From Desulfobacteraceae bacterium (GTDB lineage: Bacteria; Desulfobacterota; Desulfobacteria; Desulfobacterales; JAABSP01), in the NCBI GenBank assembly GCA_011390035.1, contig JAABTE010000004.1:1-26813 (forward strand): a stretch of DNA of 26,813 bases. Reading direction: 5' to 3'. The notes beneath the pieces are model-generated. The model saw only the letters and a program-made list of their open reading frames with translations. It was not told where the DNA came from and did not search any database. The position numbers and the translations under genes are program-made. Position 1 is the stretch's first letter. Every line of letters begins with the position of its first letter. Of this stretch, positions 15,172-22,183 are shown one piece after another.

Positions 15172-15378
15172 TTAGCGATAGCGTCGGCTGCGGGCCGCGG
15201 CAATCCGCTGCCGGCGCAGGGCTTCCCGCTGCTTGCGCCGCCGGTATTCGCTCGGTTTCTCGTAGCTTTTCTTGAGCTTCAACCGCTTGAAAAGGCCATC
15301 ATTCTGAATTTTTTTCTTCAGAATCCGCATAGCCTTTTCAAGGTCGTTGTCATAGACCTTAACTTCGATGTTCTTCAA
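15172..15378 (-). CDS. rpsU: Small-subunit ribosomal protein bS21
   Basis: This short basic protein of the 30S subunit helps engage mRNA near the anti-Shine-Dalgarno region. The sequence NIEVKVYDNDLEKAMRILKK and the Arg/Lys-rich tail ending RSRRYR are typical of S21. From TTG 15378 the protein has 68 residues, with aaaggggc upstream at workable spacing; this start places the family's N-terminal strand first. An in-frame GTG at 15402 would add 8 residues and is the alternative. The gene stands alone between adk and folC, with terminators on both sides, so it is probably monocistronic. Confidence 0.93.
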   Translation of the reverse strand: MKNIEVKVYDNDLEKAMRILKKKIQNDGLFKRLKLKKSYEKPSEYRRRKQREALRRQRIAAARSRRYR

Positions 15379-15481
15379 CCTGTATCGCCCCTTTCGTTCC
15401 ACCCTGTCGATGCCGGTGGTTATTTTCCAACATCATGACTATGATATCAAGGCAGTGTACAATAACGGAGGAAAAAAAGCA

Positions 15482-15548
15482 AGAAAAATTTTAAGCCCGG
15501 CCCCAACTCCCCGCACGGTGGCAAAAGCGGGCGCGAACAGGGCCGGGC
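15482..15548 (-). terminator. Probable terminator of adk
   Basis: On the minus strand, arms GCCCGGCCC (15540-15548) and GGGCCGGGC (15495-15503) pair perfectly around a 36-nt loop and are followed by TTAAAATTTTT. The long loop lowers certainty; position just after the adk stop supports it. Confidence 0.6.
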
Positions 15549-15555
15549 GCGGGGC

Positions 15556-16230
15556 TTACAGCTTTGAAACCAGCTCGTCGGCCACTTCCTTCACCGACGG
15601 CTCGCCGTTCAGCTCGATGTATTTCATGGCGCCGTCCGCAGCGGCCGCCTCCTTGAAGTAGTAGGCGGCGGCCAGGGTGCCGTCCACGGTGTTGTAGTAG
15701 ATGTCATGGCGCTTGTTGATGGCCGACTCGTCCTGGTCGTCGCTCCGGGTCTTCAGCTCGCCGCCGCACACCCGGCACTTGTCTCCGTTGGGCTTGATGG
15801 CGTCGATGAAGATGTTGTTGGGATGGTTGTTGTCGTTCACGCACAGGCGGCGGCCCATGATGCGGTTCTTGGCGATCTCCCGGTCCAGCTTGATTTCCAC
15901 CACGATATCAAGGGGCATGTCGGCTGCCCGCAGGGCCTCGTCGAGCTTGATGGCCTGGTTTTTGTTGCGGGGAAAGCCGTCCAGCAGCCAGCCCTTTTTG
16001 GCGTCATTCTGCTTGAGCCGGTCCAGGATCATGGGGATGGTGATCTCGTCGGGGACCAGGTCGCCGCGGTTGATGTATTCCTTGGCCTTGGCGCCCAGCT
16101 CGGTGCCCTTGGAGATGTTGTCCCGGAAGATGGCGCCGGACTCGATGTGGGGGGTGTTGTACTTGTCTTTCAGGATCGCGCCCTGGGTGCCCTTGCCGCT
16201 GCCGTTGGGGCCGAAAAACAAAATGTTCAT
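15556..16230 (-). CDS. adk: Adenylate kinase with a variant zinc-type LID
   Basis: Adk interconverts ATP + AMP and 2 ADP in the cytoplasm. The protein has 224 residues with P-loop GPNGSGKGT (7-15), which differs from the usual GAPGAGKGT, the AMP-site motif DGFPRNK (84-90), and a long LID domain (about 126-165). In the LID, C130, C152 and C155 remain (RRLC...CRVCGGEL), but the second cysteine of the first pair is missing; His136 or Asp133 may complete the zinc site. TRSDD and the IYYNTV segment complete the family pattern. A strong ribosome-binding site (aaggag) precedes ATG 16230. It has its own promoter overlapping the end of the upstream CCA-enzyme gene, and a structured leader of about 145 nt. 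Confidence 0.94.
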   Translation of the reverse strand: MNILFFGPNGSGKGTQGAILKDKYNTPHIESGAIFRDNISKGTELGAKAKEYINRGDLVPDEITIPMILDRLKQNDAKKGWLLDGFPRNKNQAIKLDEALRAADMPLDIVVEIKLDREIAKNRIMGRRLCVNDNNHPNNIFIDAIKPNGDKCRVCGGELKTRSDDQDESAINKRHDIYYNTVDGTLAAAYYFKEAAAADGAMKYIELNGEPSVKEVADELVSKL

Positions 16231-16267
16231 GCGTTGACTCCTTCTTGAAATATGAAAATTATTGATT

Positions 16268-16312
16268 ATCCCGGCGTCATGCCGCGTTCGGCGATACCCG
16301 TGGCGCCGGGAT
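16268..16312. repeat. 9-bp perfect inverted repeat in the adk leader
   Basis: Arms atcccggcg (16268-16276) and cgccgggat (16304-16312) enclose a 27-nt GC-rich loop that can itself fold. In the transcribed adk leader this would make a stable hairpin about 38 nt before the start codon. It could be an attenuator or mRNA stabiliser; no function is shown. Confidence 0.45.
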
Positions 16313-16382
16313 CGACAGGATGCGCCGCTTGCCCGATTTTCCGGACTGCCTGTTCCGGATAGCTCCTTAATATTCCGGCTTG

Positions 16383-16411
16383 CCTATATAATGGCCGGAA
16401 GGGCTTGTCAA
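16383..16411 (-). promoter_or_regulatory. Sigma-70-type promoter of adk
   Basis: On the minus strand a perfect TTGACA (16406-16411) and TATAGG (16383-16388) are separated by 17 bp. The -35 box overlaps the stop codon of the upstream CCA-enzyme gene. Confidence 0.65.
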
Positions 16412-17976
16412 GTCTTCCCTTTTTCCATCGCCGCAACGACAAGGATTGGGGAGCCGGCCTTATCGGGATACTGTTTGGCCACGCGGCGGGCCATCCAGGC
16501 CAGGGCGGCGGATCGGTCGGCCAGGCGGCCCATGTCCTGCTCCAGGCGCAGGTCGGCCAGCAGTTTTTTGAATTCCGGCGAGGGCCGAAGGCCGAATTCG
16601 GCGATCAGGTCGCGGCCGGTGAGCAGGGGCGGATCTGCCCGCCGGGGCCGGTGCTCCCCGAAAAACCGGGCCAGCAGCCCCCGGGAAAAAGCGATGAACC
16701 GGGCGGGCCACGCGTCCCCGGGACCGCCCTTTCCCAGAAAATCGGCCGCGGCGTGGAGCAGGACGTGGGGCGTCCGGTCGCCGCAGGCGCCGAAAAACCG
16801 GGCCGCGGCCCGGCCGGAGAGCCGGCCGCGCTCGTGGGCGGTGAACAGATGCAGGGGGCGGAGGTGATGGCGGATGATGAAGGCCACATATTCGCCGTCC
16901 CGGCCGGAAAACCGGAGGCGGCGGCACACCTCCCCGGCCATTTCTGCCCCGATCTTTTCATGGCCGTAATAGTGGACCCCGCCGTCGGCGTCCCGGCTCA
17001 GGGTCGGCGCCTTGCCGATGTCGTGGAGCAGGGCCGCCCACTTGAGCAGGGCCGCCTCACGGGGGTCCGTCACCAGTGGTTCCGACCATAGATCCCGCCC
17101 TGCGCCGTTGTCTTTGGAGCCGTTTTGGCAGACGCCGTTGTCTTTGGAACCGTTTTGGCAGACGCCGTTGCCTTTGGAGCCGTTTTGGCCGGCCCCGCGC
17201 TGATTTGCGCCGCCCGCGGCGTGCCGGGCCAGCAGGGTTTCCAGATGGCCCAGGGTCTCCATGGTGTGCGTGAGCGGATCATGGGCGTGGTGGCGATTGG
17301 CGGGGGTGTCCGCCAGGGCGGCCAGCTCCGGAATCAGGCGGGGGAGCAGACCCAGTGCCATCATCCCCTCGATATGGGGCCGGGCCCGGCGGGCGGCCAT
17401 CAGCTTGAGCAGCTCCTCGCGGACCCGCTCTCCGGCCACGCCCTCGATGCCCGGAGCGTGGGCGGCCACGGCGGCCAGGGTGTCGGGGCAGATGTCAAGC
17501 TCCATGGCCGCGGCCAGGCGGAAGGCCCGGATCATGCGGAGCGGATCGGCGGCAAAGACGCCGGGCGAGACCATGCGGACGCGACGGCCCAGATCGGCGC
17601 GTCCGCCGGATGGGTCGGCCAGCCGGCCGGTGGCCCGCTCCCAGCCCATGGCGTTGATGGTGAAATCCCGGGCCATCAGGTCGGCCCGGATGTCGGGCCC
17701 GGCAAGGGCCCGAACGTCATACAGCCAGTGGCCCGGCACCCGGTGGATCACCTCCGGAGACCGGTCCGGCCCCCGGCCCAGCCGGACGACCCGGACGCCG
17801 AGGCGCCGGCCGATGCGCCGGGCCACGGCGGCCGGATCATCGGCCACCAGGTCGTAATCAACCGGAACGGCGCCGGTCAGCGCGTCCCGGACGCAGCCGC
17901 CCACCAGCCAGACCCCAGGGTCCGACGGAATCGGCCCGGCGCCGGGCATAAACAGCTTTATAGGGGATAACAACAT
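16408..17976 (-). CDS. CCA-adding enzyme / poly(A) polymerase family nucleotidyltransferase with HD domain
   Basis: The family adds CCA to tRNA 3' ends or poly(A) tails to RNA. From ATG 17976 (aaggat just upstream; an in-frame TTG at 18012 is less likely) the protein has 522 residues. The nucleotidyltransferase domain shows LVGGCVRDALTG (24-35), metal-binding D40 and D42 in VDYDLVADDP, ARDFTINAM (102-110) and FAADPLRMIRAFRLA (141-155). An HD-type domain has LLHDIGKAPT with H318/D319 and RHHLRPLH at about 369-376. Between HDPLTHTMETL (232-242) and the HD motif is a low-complexity insert of three QNGSK-x-NG units, encoded by a 30-bp tandem repeat. The nearby tRNA-Arg encodes its own CCA, so CCA repair, or polyadenylation, are both possible. 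Sequence alone does not separate these two activities. Confidence 0.9.
   Translation of the reverse strand: MLLSPIKLFMPGAGPIPSDPGVWLVGGCVRDALTGAVPVDYDLVADDPAAVARRIGRRLGVRVVRLGRGPDRSPEVIHRVPGHWLYDVRALAGPDIRADLMARDFTINAMGWERATGRLADPSGGRADLGRRVRMVSPGVFAADPLRMIRAFRLAAAMELDICPDTLAAVAAHAPGIEGVAGERVREELLKLMAARRARPHIEGMMALGLLPRLIPELAALADTPANRHHAHDPLTHTMETLGHLETLLARHAAGGANQRGAGQNGSKGNGVCQNGSKDNGVCQNGSKDNGAGRDLWSEPLVTDPREAALLKWAALLHDIGKAPTLSRDADGGVHYYGHEKIGAEMAGEVCRRLRFSGRDGEYVAFIIRHHLRPLHLFTAHERGRLSGRAAARFFGACGDRTPHVLLHAAADFLGKGGPGDAWPARFIAFSRGLLARFFGEHRPRRADPPLLTGRDLIAEFGLRPSPEFKKLLADLRLEQDMGRLADRSAALAWMARRVAKQYPDKAGSPILVVAAMEKGKT
17107..17196. repeat. 30-bp tandem repeat, three units, inside the CCA-enzyme gene
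   Basis: Units at 17107-17136, 17137-17166 and 17167-17196 share gttgtctttggagccgtttt (first 20 bp) with few substitutions. The unit length is a multiple of three, so copy changes keep the reading frame. On the minus strand it encodes QNGSKDNGVC-like 10-residue blocks. Confidence 0.92.
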
Positions 17977-17983
17977 AAAATCC

Positions 17984-18010
17984 TTGACAACCCATATCTC
18001 CTTGTATAAC
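17984..18010 (+). promoter_or_regulatory. Candidate rho promoter with long leader
   Basis: A perfect TTGACA (17984-17989) is followed by TATAAC (18005-18010) with a short 15-bp spacer; taacaa at 18007-18012 gives 17 bp. The region also contains a -10-like TTATAC on the opposite strand, upstream of the CCA-enzyme gene, so divergent promoters may overlap. The rho leader would be about 360 nt. Confidence 0.45.
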
Positions 18011-18141
18011 AATTATCGTATATGGACCATGGCAATACCGCCCTCCTGTCAAAGACCCGAATGCCAAACGCTTTCTTTTAGACATCGGTCGCGGTCGCGT
18101 ATGGCCGCTCGACCCATAAGGAACCCACGCATAAAAACAAC

Positions 18142-18183
18142 TTTGTTCGCCGGACTTTCATATTTGTTCGCCGGTCGTTCATA
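18142..18183. repeat. 21-bp tandem duplication in the rho leader
   Basis: Units 18142-18162 and 18163-18183 both begin tttgttcgccgg and end ttcata, and match at 19 of 21 positions. They lie between the candidate rho promoter and the rho start codon. Confidence 0.8.
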
Positions 18184-18376
18184 AACCTTAACCTGAACAT
18201 AATAACCCATGGCGGAACGCGGGCGCAGCCTTTTTTTTCGGCCGCCCGGCCGTCCCCCACTCCGGTATCCGATCGAACCCATCGAATATGATCGCCCACA
18301 CACCCATAATACACAAGATCCCCATTTGCGGGAAGGCGGGAATTTATCAACCATGAGCGGAGCAAATCGTGCAATG

Positions 18377-19624
18377 ATGAATATCGTTGAACTCAAGAAC
18401 AAAAAAATCAAGGAGCTGACGGAAATGGCCAAGTCGTTCAACATCGACTCGGCCGCCGGGATGCGCAAGCAGGAGCTGATCTTCGCCCTGCTGCAGGCCC
18501 AGATCGAAAAGAACGGACTGATCTACGGGGAGGGCACCCTCGAGGTGCTGCCGGACGGCTTCGGCTTTCTGCGGGCCCCCAACTCCAACTACCTGCCCGG
18601 CCCGGACGACATCTATGTCTCCCCCTCCCAGATCCGCCGGTTCAACCTGCGCACCGGAGACACCGTTTCCGGCCAGATCCGCCAGCCCAAGGAGTCCGAG
18701 CGGTATTTCGCCCTGCTCAAGGTGGAGGCGGTCAACTACGAGGACCCGGAGATCGCCCGGGACAAGATCCTCTTCGACAACCTGACCCCCCTGTATCCGG
18801 ACCGGAAGATGAACCTCGAGGCCGATCCGGACAACTATTCCACCCGCATCATGGACCTGATGACCCCCATCGGCTTCGGCCAGCGGGGCCTGATCGTCTC
18901 GCCCCCCCGAAGCGGCAAGACCATGCTGCTCCAGTTCATCGCCAACAGCGTGGTGGCCAACCAGAAGGACGTCGTGCTGTTCGTGCTGCTCATCGACGAG
19001 CGGCCCGAGGAGGTCACGGACATGGAGCGCTCCGTGCGGGGCGAGGTGATCTCCTCCACCTTCGACGAGCCGGCCGAGCGCCATGTGCAGGTGGCCGAGA
19101 TGGTGATCGAAAAGGCCAAGCGCCTGGTGGAACACAAGAAGAACGTGGTGATCCTGCTGGACAGCATCACCCGGCTGGCCCGGGCCTACAACGCGGTGGT
19201 GCCGCCCTCGGGAAAGATCCTGTCCGGCGGCGTGGACTCCAACGCCCTGCAGCGGCCCAAGCGCTTTTTCGGCGCGGCCCGGAACGTGGAGGAGGGCGGC
19301 AGCCTGACCATCATCGCAACGGCCCTGATCGACACCGGCTCGCGCATGGACGAGGTGATCTTCGAGGAGTTCAAGGGCACGGGCAACATGGAGCTTCAGC
19401 TCGACCGGCGCCTGTCGGACAAGCGGCTGTTTCCGGCCATCGACATCAAAAAGTCCGGCACCCGAAAGGAAGAGCTGCTTTTGGACCCGGAGACCCTCAA
19501 CCGCACCTGGATACTGCGAAAGCTGCTCTCCTCGCTCAATCCGGTGGACAGCCTCGAATTTTTACTTGAAAAAATGCATGGAACGAAGGATAATAAGCAC
19601 TTTTTGGATTCCATGAACGCCTGA
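18377..19624 (+). CDS. rho: Transcription termination factor Rho
   Basis: Rho is a hexameric RNA-dependent ATPase that ends transcription. From ATG 18377 it has 415 residues, the usual length, and begins with the family N-terminus MNIVELKNKKIKELTEMAK. ATGs at 18374 and 18353 would add 1 or 8 residues, and the frame is open to 18209, but the extra residues do not look like Rho. The RNA-binding cold-shock-like domain contains GEGTLEVLPDGFGFLRAP. Walker A SPPRSGKT is at 175-182 and Walker B VVILLDS at 257-263. The Q-loop region EEGGSLT and the R-loop region SGTRKEELL follow. A leader of about 360 nt with a tandem repeat precedes it; autogenous control of rho through its leader is known in other bacteria, but is only inferred here. 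rpmE follows 48 bp downstream. Confidence 0.97.
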   Translation: MNIVELKNKKIKELTEMAKSFNIDSAAGMRKQELIFALLQAQIEKNGLIYGEGTLEVLPDGFGFLRAPNSNYLPGPDDIYVSPSQIRRFNLRTGDTVSGQIRQPKESERYFALLKVEAVNYEDPEIARDKILFDNLTPLYPDRKMNLEADPDNYSTRIMDLMTPIGFGQRGLIVSPPRSGKTMLLQFIANSVVANQKDVVLFVLLIDERPEEVTDMERSVRGEVISSTFDEPAERHVQVAEMVIEKAKRLVEHKKNVVILLDSITRLARAYNAVVPPSGKILSGGVDSNALQRPKRFFGAARNVEEGGSLTIIATALIDTGSRMDEVIFEEFKGTGNMELQLDRRLSDKRLFPAIDIKKSGTRKEELLLDPETLNRTWILRKLLSSLNPVDSLEFLLEKMHGTKDNKHFLDSMNA

Positions 19625-19672
19625 CCCCGTCGCCGGACCGGCGGCGCCCATTTCTAAGGAGATTTAAACAAA

Positions 19673-19897
19673 ATGAAAAGCGACATCCATCCCGACTATA
19701 ACAGGACCCCCATCGCCTGCGCGTGCGGCAGCGTCATCGAGGTGGGCTCCACCCGCTCGGACATCAAGGTGGAAATCTGCTCCAAGTGCCATCCCTTTTT
19801 CACAGGCAAGCAGAAGCTGGTGGACACGGCGGGCCGGATAGAGCGGTTCCGGAAAAAATACGCCAAGTTCCAGAGCCAGCAGCAGCCCGCCGAATAA
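19673..19897 (+). CDS. rpmE: Large-subunit ribosomal protein bL31, zinc-binding form
   Basis: This 74-residue protein of the 50S subunit has the zinc (C+) pattern: C16, C18, C36 and C39 in ACACG and CSKCHPFFTGKQ. A strong ribosome-binding site (aaggag, near 19656) precedes ATG 19673. Placement between rho and prfA is a common arrangement in proteobacteria and relatives. The C+ form is the one lost or replaced under zinc starvation in many bacteria; no second copy is in the window. Confidence 0.97.
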   Translation: MKSDIHPDYNRTPIACACGSVIEVGSTRSDIKVEICSKCHPFFTGKQKLVDTAGRIERFRKKYAKFQSQQQPAE

Positions 19898-19915
19898 TCA
19901 GCCGCCGGAACATCC

Positions 19916-21022
19916 ATGTTCGATAAACTCAAAGGCGTGGAGGCGCGCTACCAGGAGCTGGAAAGCCGGCTTAGCGATCCGGAGATCCTGAAGGACCAGG
20001 AGCGCTACCAGAAATGCGCCCGGGAGCACGCGGAGCTGACCCATGTGGTGGCCGCCTTCCGGGAATATCGGAAGGCGGACCGGGAGATCGACGGCAGCCT
20101 GGAGCTGCTTCGGGACGCCGACCCGGACATCAAGGAGATGGCCAAAGAGGAGATCGACCGGCTCGCCGGGCGCAAGGAGGCCCTGGAAGAGACCCTGAAA
20201 AAGCTGCTGACGCCGAAAGACCCCAACGATGACAAGAACGTGATCATCGAGATCCGGGCCGGCACCGGCGGCGAGGAGGCGGCTCTTTTCGCCGGCGACC
20301 TGTTCCGCATGTATTCCCGTTACGCGGAAAACAACCGCTGGAAGGTGGAGATCATGACCCTGCACGCGGCCGCCGCCGGCGGCTACAAGGAGGCCGTCGC
20401 CATGATCCACGGCCGGGGGGCCTACAGCCGCCTGAAGTACGAAAGCGGCACCCACCGGGTGCAGCGCGTGCCGGCCACCGAGGCCCAGGGCCGCATCCAC
20501 ACCTCCGCTGTCACCGTGGCGGTGCTGCCCGAGGCCGAGGAGGTGGAGCTGCACATCGACGCGGGGGAGCTGAAGGTGGACGTTTACCGCTCCACCGGCC
20601 CCGGCGGCCAGTCGGTCAACACCACCGACTCGGCCGTGCGCATCACCCACCTGCCCACCGGGGTCGTTGTCACCTGCCAGGACGAAAAGTCCCAGTGGAA
20701 AAACAAGGCCAAGGCCATGAAGGTGCTGCGGGCCCGCCTGCTGGACCGGATGATCCGGGATCAGAACGAAAAGCGCTCGGAAACCCGCAAGAGCCAGATC
20801 GGCTCCGGCGACCGGAGCGAGCGAATCCGCACCTACAACTTCCCCCAGAGCCGGGTGACGGACCACCGCATCGGGCTGACCCTCTACCGGCTCGACGCCA
20901 TCCTGGAAGGAGACGTGGACCCGGTCATCGACGAACTTATCACCCATCACCAGGCCCAGGCCCTTCAGCAACAGGATGACATCCCCATCGGAAAACAGCG
21001 ACAAGCCCTGGACTCTGCTTGA
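19916..21022 (+). CDS. prfA: Peptide chain release factor 1
   Basis: RF1 reads UAA and UAG stop codons and triggers peptide release. The 368-residue protein contains the stop-codon-recognition PAT tripeptide (VPATEAQGRIHTSA), which marks RF1 rather than RF2, and the GGQ motif in STGPGGQSVNTTDSAVRI. It also has the N-terminal coiled coil of domain 1. The C-terminus is a few residues longer than typical, ending in a Gln-rich tail. The gene overlaps the start of prmC by 47 bp in another frame, so the two are probably translationally coupled; PrmC methylates the GGQ glutamine of this protein. Confidence 0.97.
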   Translation: MFDKLKGVEARYQELESRLSDPEILKDQERYQKCAREHAELTHVVAAFREYRKADREIDGSLELLRDADPDIKEMAKEEIDRLAGRKEALEETLKKLLTPKDPNDDKNVIIEIRAGTGGEEAALFAGDLFRMYSRYAENNRWKVEIMTLHAAAAGGYKEAVAMIHGRGAYSRLKYESGTHRVQRVPATEAQGRIHTSAVTVAVLPEAEEVELHIDAGELKVDVYRSTGPGGQSVNTTDSAVRITHLPTGVVVTCQDEKSQWKNKAKAMKVLRARLLDRMIRDQNEKRSETRKSQIGSGDRSERIRTYNFPQSRVTDHRIGLTLYRLDAILEGDVDPVIDELITHHQAQALQQQDDIPIGKQRQALDSA

Positions 21023-22010
21023 TCTGGTCCGCTGGACCGCCGGCTATTTTGAAAGCCGGGGCGTGGAAAGCCCCCGGTCCAGCGCCGAGATCCTGCTGGC
21101 CCATGCCATGGGCTGCGAGCGGATCGATCTGTACGTCCACTTCGACAAGCCGCCCACCGAGGCGGAGCGGACCCGCTACAGGGAGATGGTCCGCCGCCGG
21201 GCCGGGGGCGAGCCGGTGGCCTATATCGTCGGAAGCCGGGGGTTCTGGTCCCTGGACCTGACGGTGGACCCGTCGGTGCTCATTCCCCGTCCGGAGACCG
21301 AAACTCTGGTGGAGGCGGGGCTTTCTCTTTTGCCGGAGGGGGGGGGGGGGGGGGGCGGGAAGTTGCCGGGGCGCTTGGTGGATGTAGTGGACGCAGTGGA
21401 CGCAGTGGATGTAGCGGACGTAGCGGACGCAGCGGACGCAGCGGACGCAGTGGACGCAGCGGACGCAGTGGACGCAGTGGACGCAGCGGACGCGATGGGC
21501 GTTTTGGATCTGGGCACCGGCTCGGGGGCGGTGATTTGCGCCCTGGCCGCGGAGCGGCCGGGTCATCATTATTATGCTTCGGACCGCTGTGCGGCGGCGT
21601 TGCGGGTTGCCGCCGGCAACGCACGGCGCCTCGGGCTTGACGCCATCCGATTTTTCGCCGGCCATTGGCTTGATCCCGTTGCGCCGGGGCGCCGCTTTGA
21701 TCTGATCGTCTCCAATCCTCCCTATGTTCCGAGCGCGGATATCGACACGCTGCAAATCGAGGTGCGGGGGCATGAGCCAAGGGGGGCCCTGGATGGGGGC
21801 CCGGAAGGGCTGGATGATCTGGCTCGCCTGATACGGGCGGCGCCGGAGCATCTGAAGCCGGGGGGGTGGCTGCTGCTGGAGATGGGGGCGGATCAGCGGC
21901 CGGGGGTTTCCCGGCTGGCGGCGGAGCGGGGGGGCTATGATCGGATTGAATTCCGTCGAGACCTTTCGGGCAGGGATCGGGTGGCAATGCTTCGGGCCGG
22001 GCGACTTTGA
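20976..22010 (+). CDS. prmC: Release factor glutamine methyltransferase with a repeat insert
   Basis: PrmC transfers methyl from S-adenosylmethionine to the GGQ glutamine of release factors. The 344-residue protein exceeds the usual 280-290. The N-terminal helical domain contains AEILLAHAMG. The catalytic fold has IPRPETE (103-109), the SAM loop LDLGTGSG (177-184) and the substrate motif SNPPYVP (246-252). Between IPRPETE and the SAM loop lies an insert (about 121-173) of seven Gly followed by 13 Val/Ala-Asp-Ala triplets. It is encoded by an 18-G run and thirteen 9-bp units. The frame is intact and all catalytic motifs are present, so it is probably functional, though slippage in the G run would frameshift it ahead of both motifs. 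No in-frame start closer to the family N-terminus exists, so ATG 20976 inside prfA stands. Confidence 0.93.
   Translation: MTSPSENSDKPWTLLDLVRWTAGYFESRGVESPRSSAEILLAHAMGCERIDLYVHFDKPPTEAERTRYREMVRRRAGGEPVAYIVGSRGFWSLDLTVDPSVLIPRPETETLVEAGLSLLPEGGGGGGGKLPGRLVDVVDAVDAVDVADVADAADAADAVDAADAVDAVDAADAMGVLDLGTGSGAVICALAAERPGHHYYASDRCAAALRVAAGNARRLGLDAIRFFAGHWLDPVAPGRRFDLIVSNPPYVPSADIDTLQIEVRGHEPRGALDGGPEGLDDLARLIRAAPEHLKPGGWLLLEMGADQRPGVSRLAAERGGYDRIEFRRDLSGRDRVAMLRAGRL
21338..21355. repeat. 18-G homopolymer within prmC
   Basis: Eighteen consecutive G bases run from 21338 to 21355 inside the coding sequence. Homopolymers this long are prone to replication slippage and also to sequencing error. Confidence 0.9.
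21378..21494. repeat. 9-bp tandem repeat, thirteen units, within prmC
   Basis: Thirteen in-frame 9-bp units of the form gtggacgca / gcggacgca occupy exactly 117 bp and encode (V/A)-D-(A/V) triplets, residues 135-173. Copy-number changes would keep the frame. Confidence 0.95.
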
Positions 22011-22040
22011 CGCGGCCCTGGGCGTTCTGAAAAAAAGGGC

Positions 22041-22069
22041 TTGCGCTCCTTAAAATCGCCTGTTATATT
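22041..22069 (+). promoter_or_regulatory. Sigma-70-type promoter of the rpsB operon
   Basis: TTGCGC (22041-22046) and TATATT (22064-22069) are separated by 17 bp in a locally AT-rich stretch between prmC and rpsB. The start near 22076 gives a leader of about 108 nt. Confidence 0.7.
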
Positions 22070-22100
22070 TTATAGGTTTAAATATCGCACGCTTCCGGAT

Positions 22101-22138
22101 CGACCTTCCGGTGCCCCGCCCCGCGGGGTGGGAGGTCG
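22101..22138 (+). promoter_or_regulatory. GC-rich hairpin in the rpsB leader
   Basis: Outer arms cgaccttcc (22101-22109) and ggaggtcg (22131-22138) pair with one bulge, and the inner cccgccc/ggggtggg pairs with one wobble. The structure ends 45 nt before the rpsB start. Leaders of rpsB are targets of S2 autoregulation in some bacteria; whether this hairpin serves that role is inference. Confidence 0.45.
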
Positions 22139-22183
22139 GGTGGATGGAAGCGGTGGCTCAACCAACGAAAGGAACACATTCAA

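Noticed and set aside
20940..21851. A minus-strand frame with a striking repeated Cys-Val-His/Arg pattern
   Set aside because: It is the antisense reading of the 9-bp repeat in prmC. The prmC strand has intact catalytic motifs on both sides.
22021..22050. Possible terminator after prmC at the A-run near 22030
   Set aside because: No stem precedes a T-tract on the plus strand; the AT-rich stretch is better explained by the rpsB promoter.
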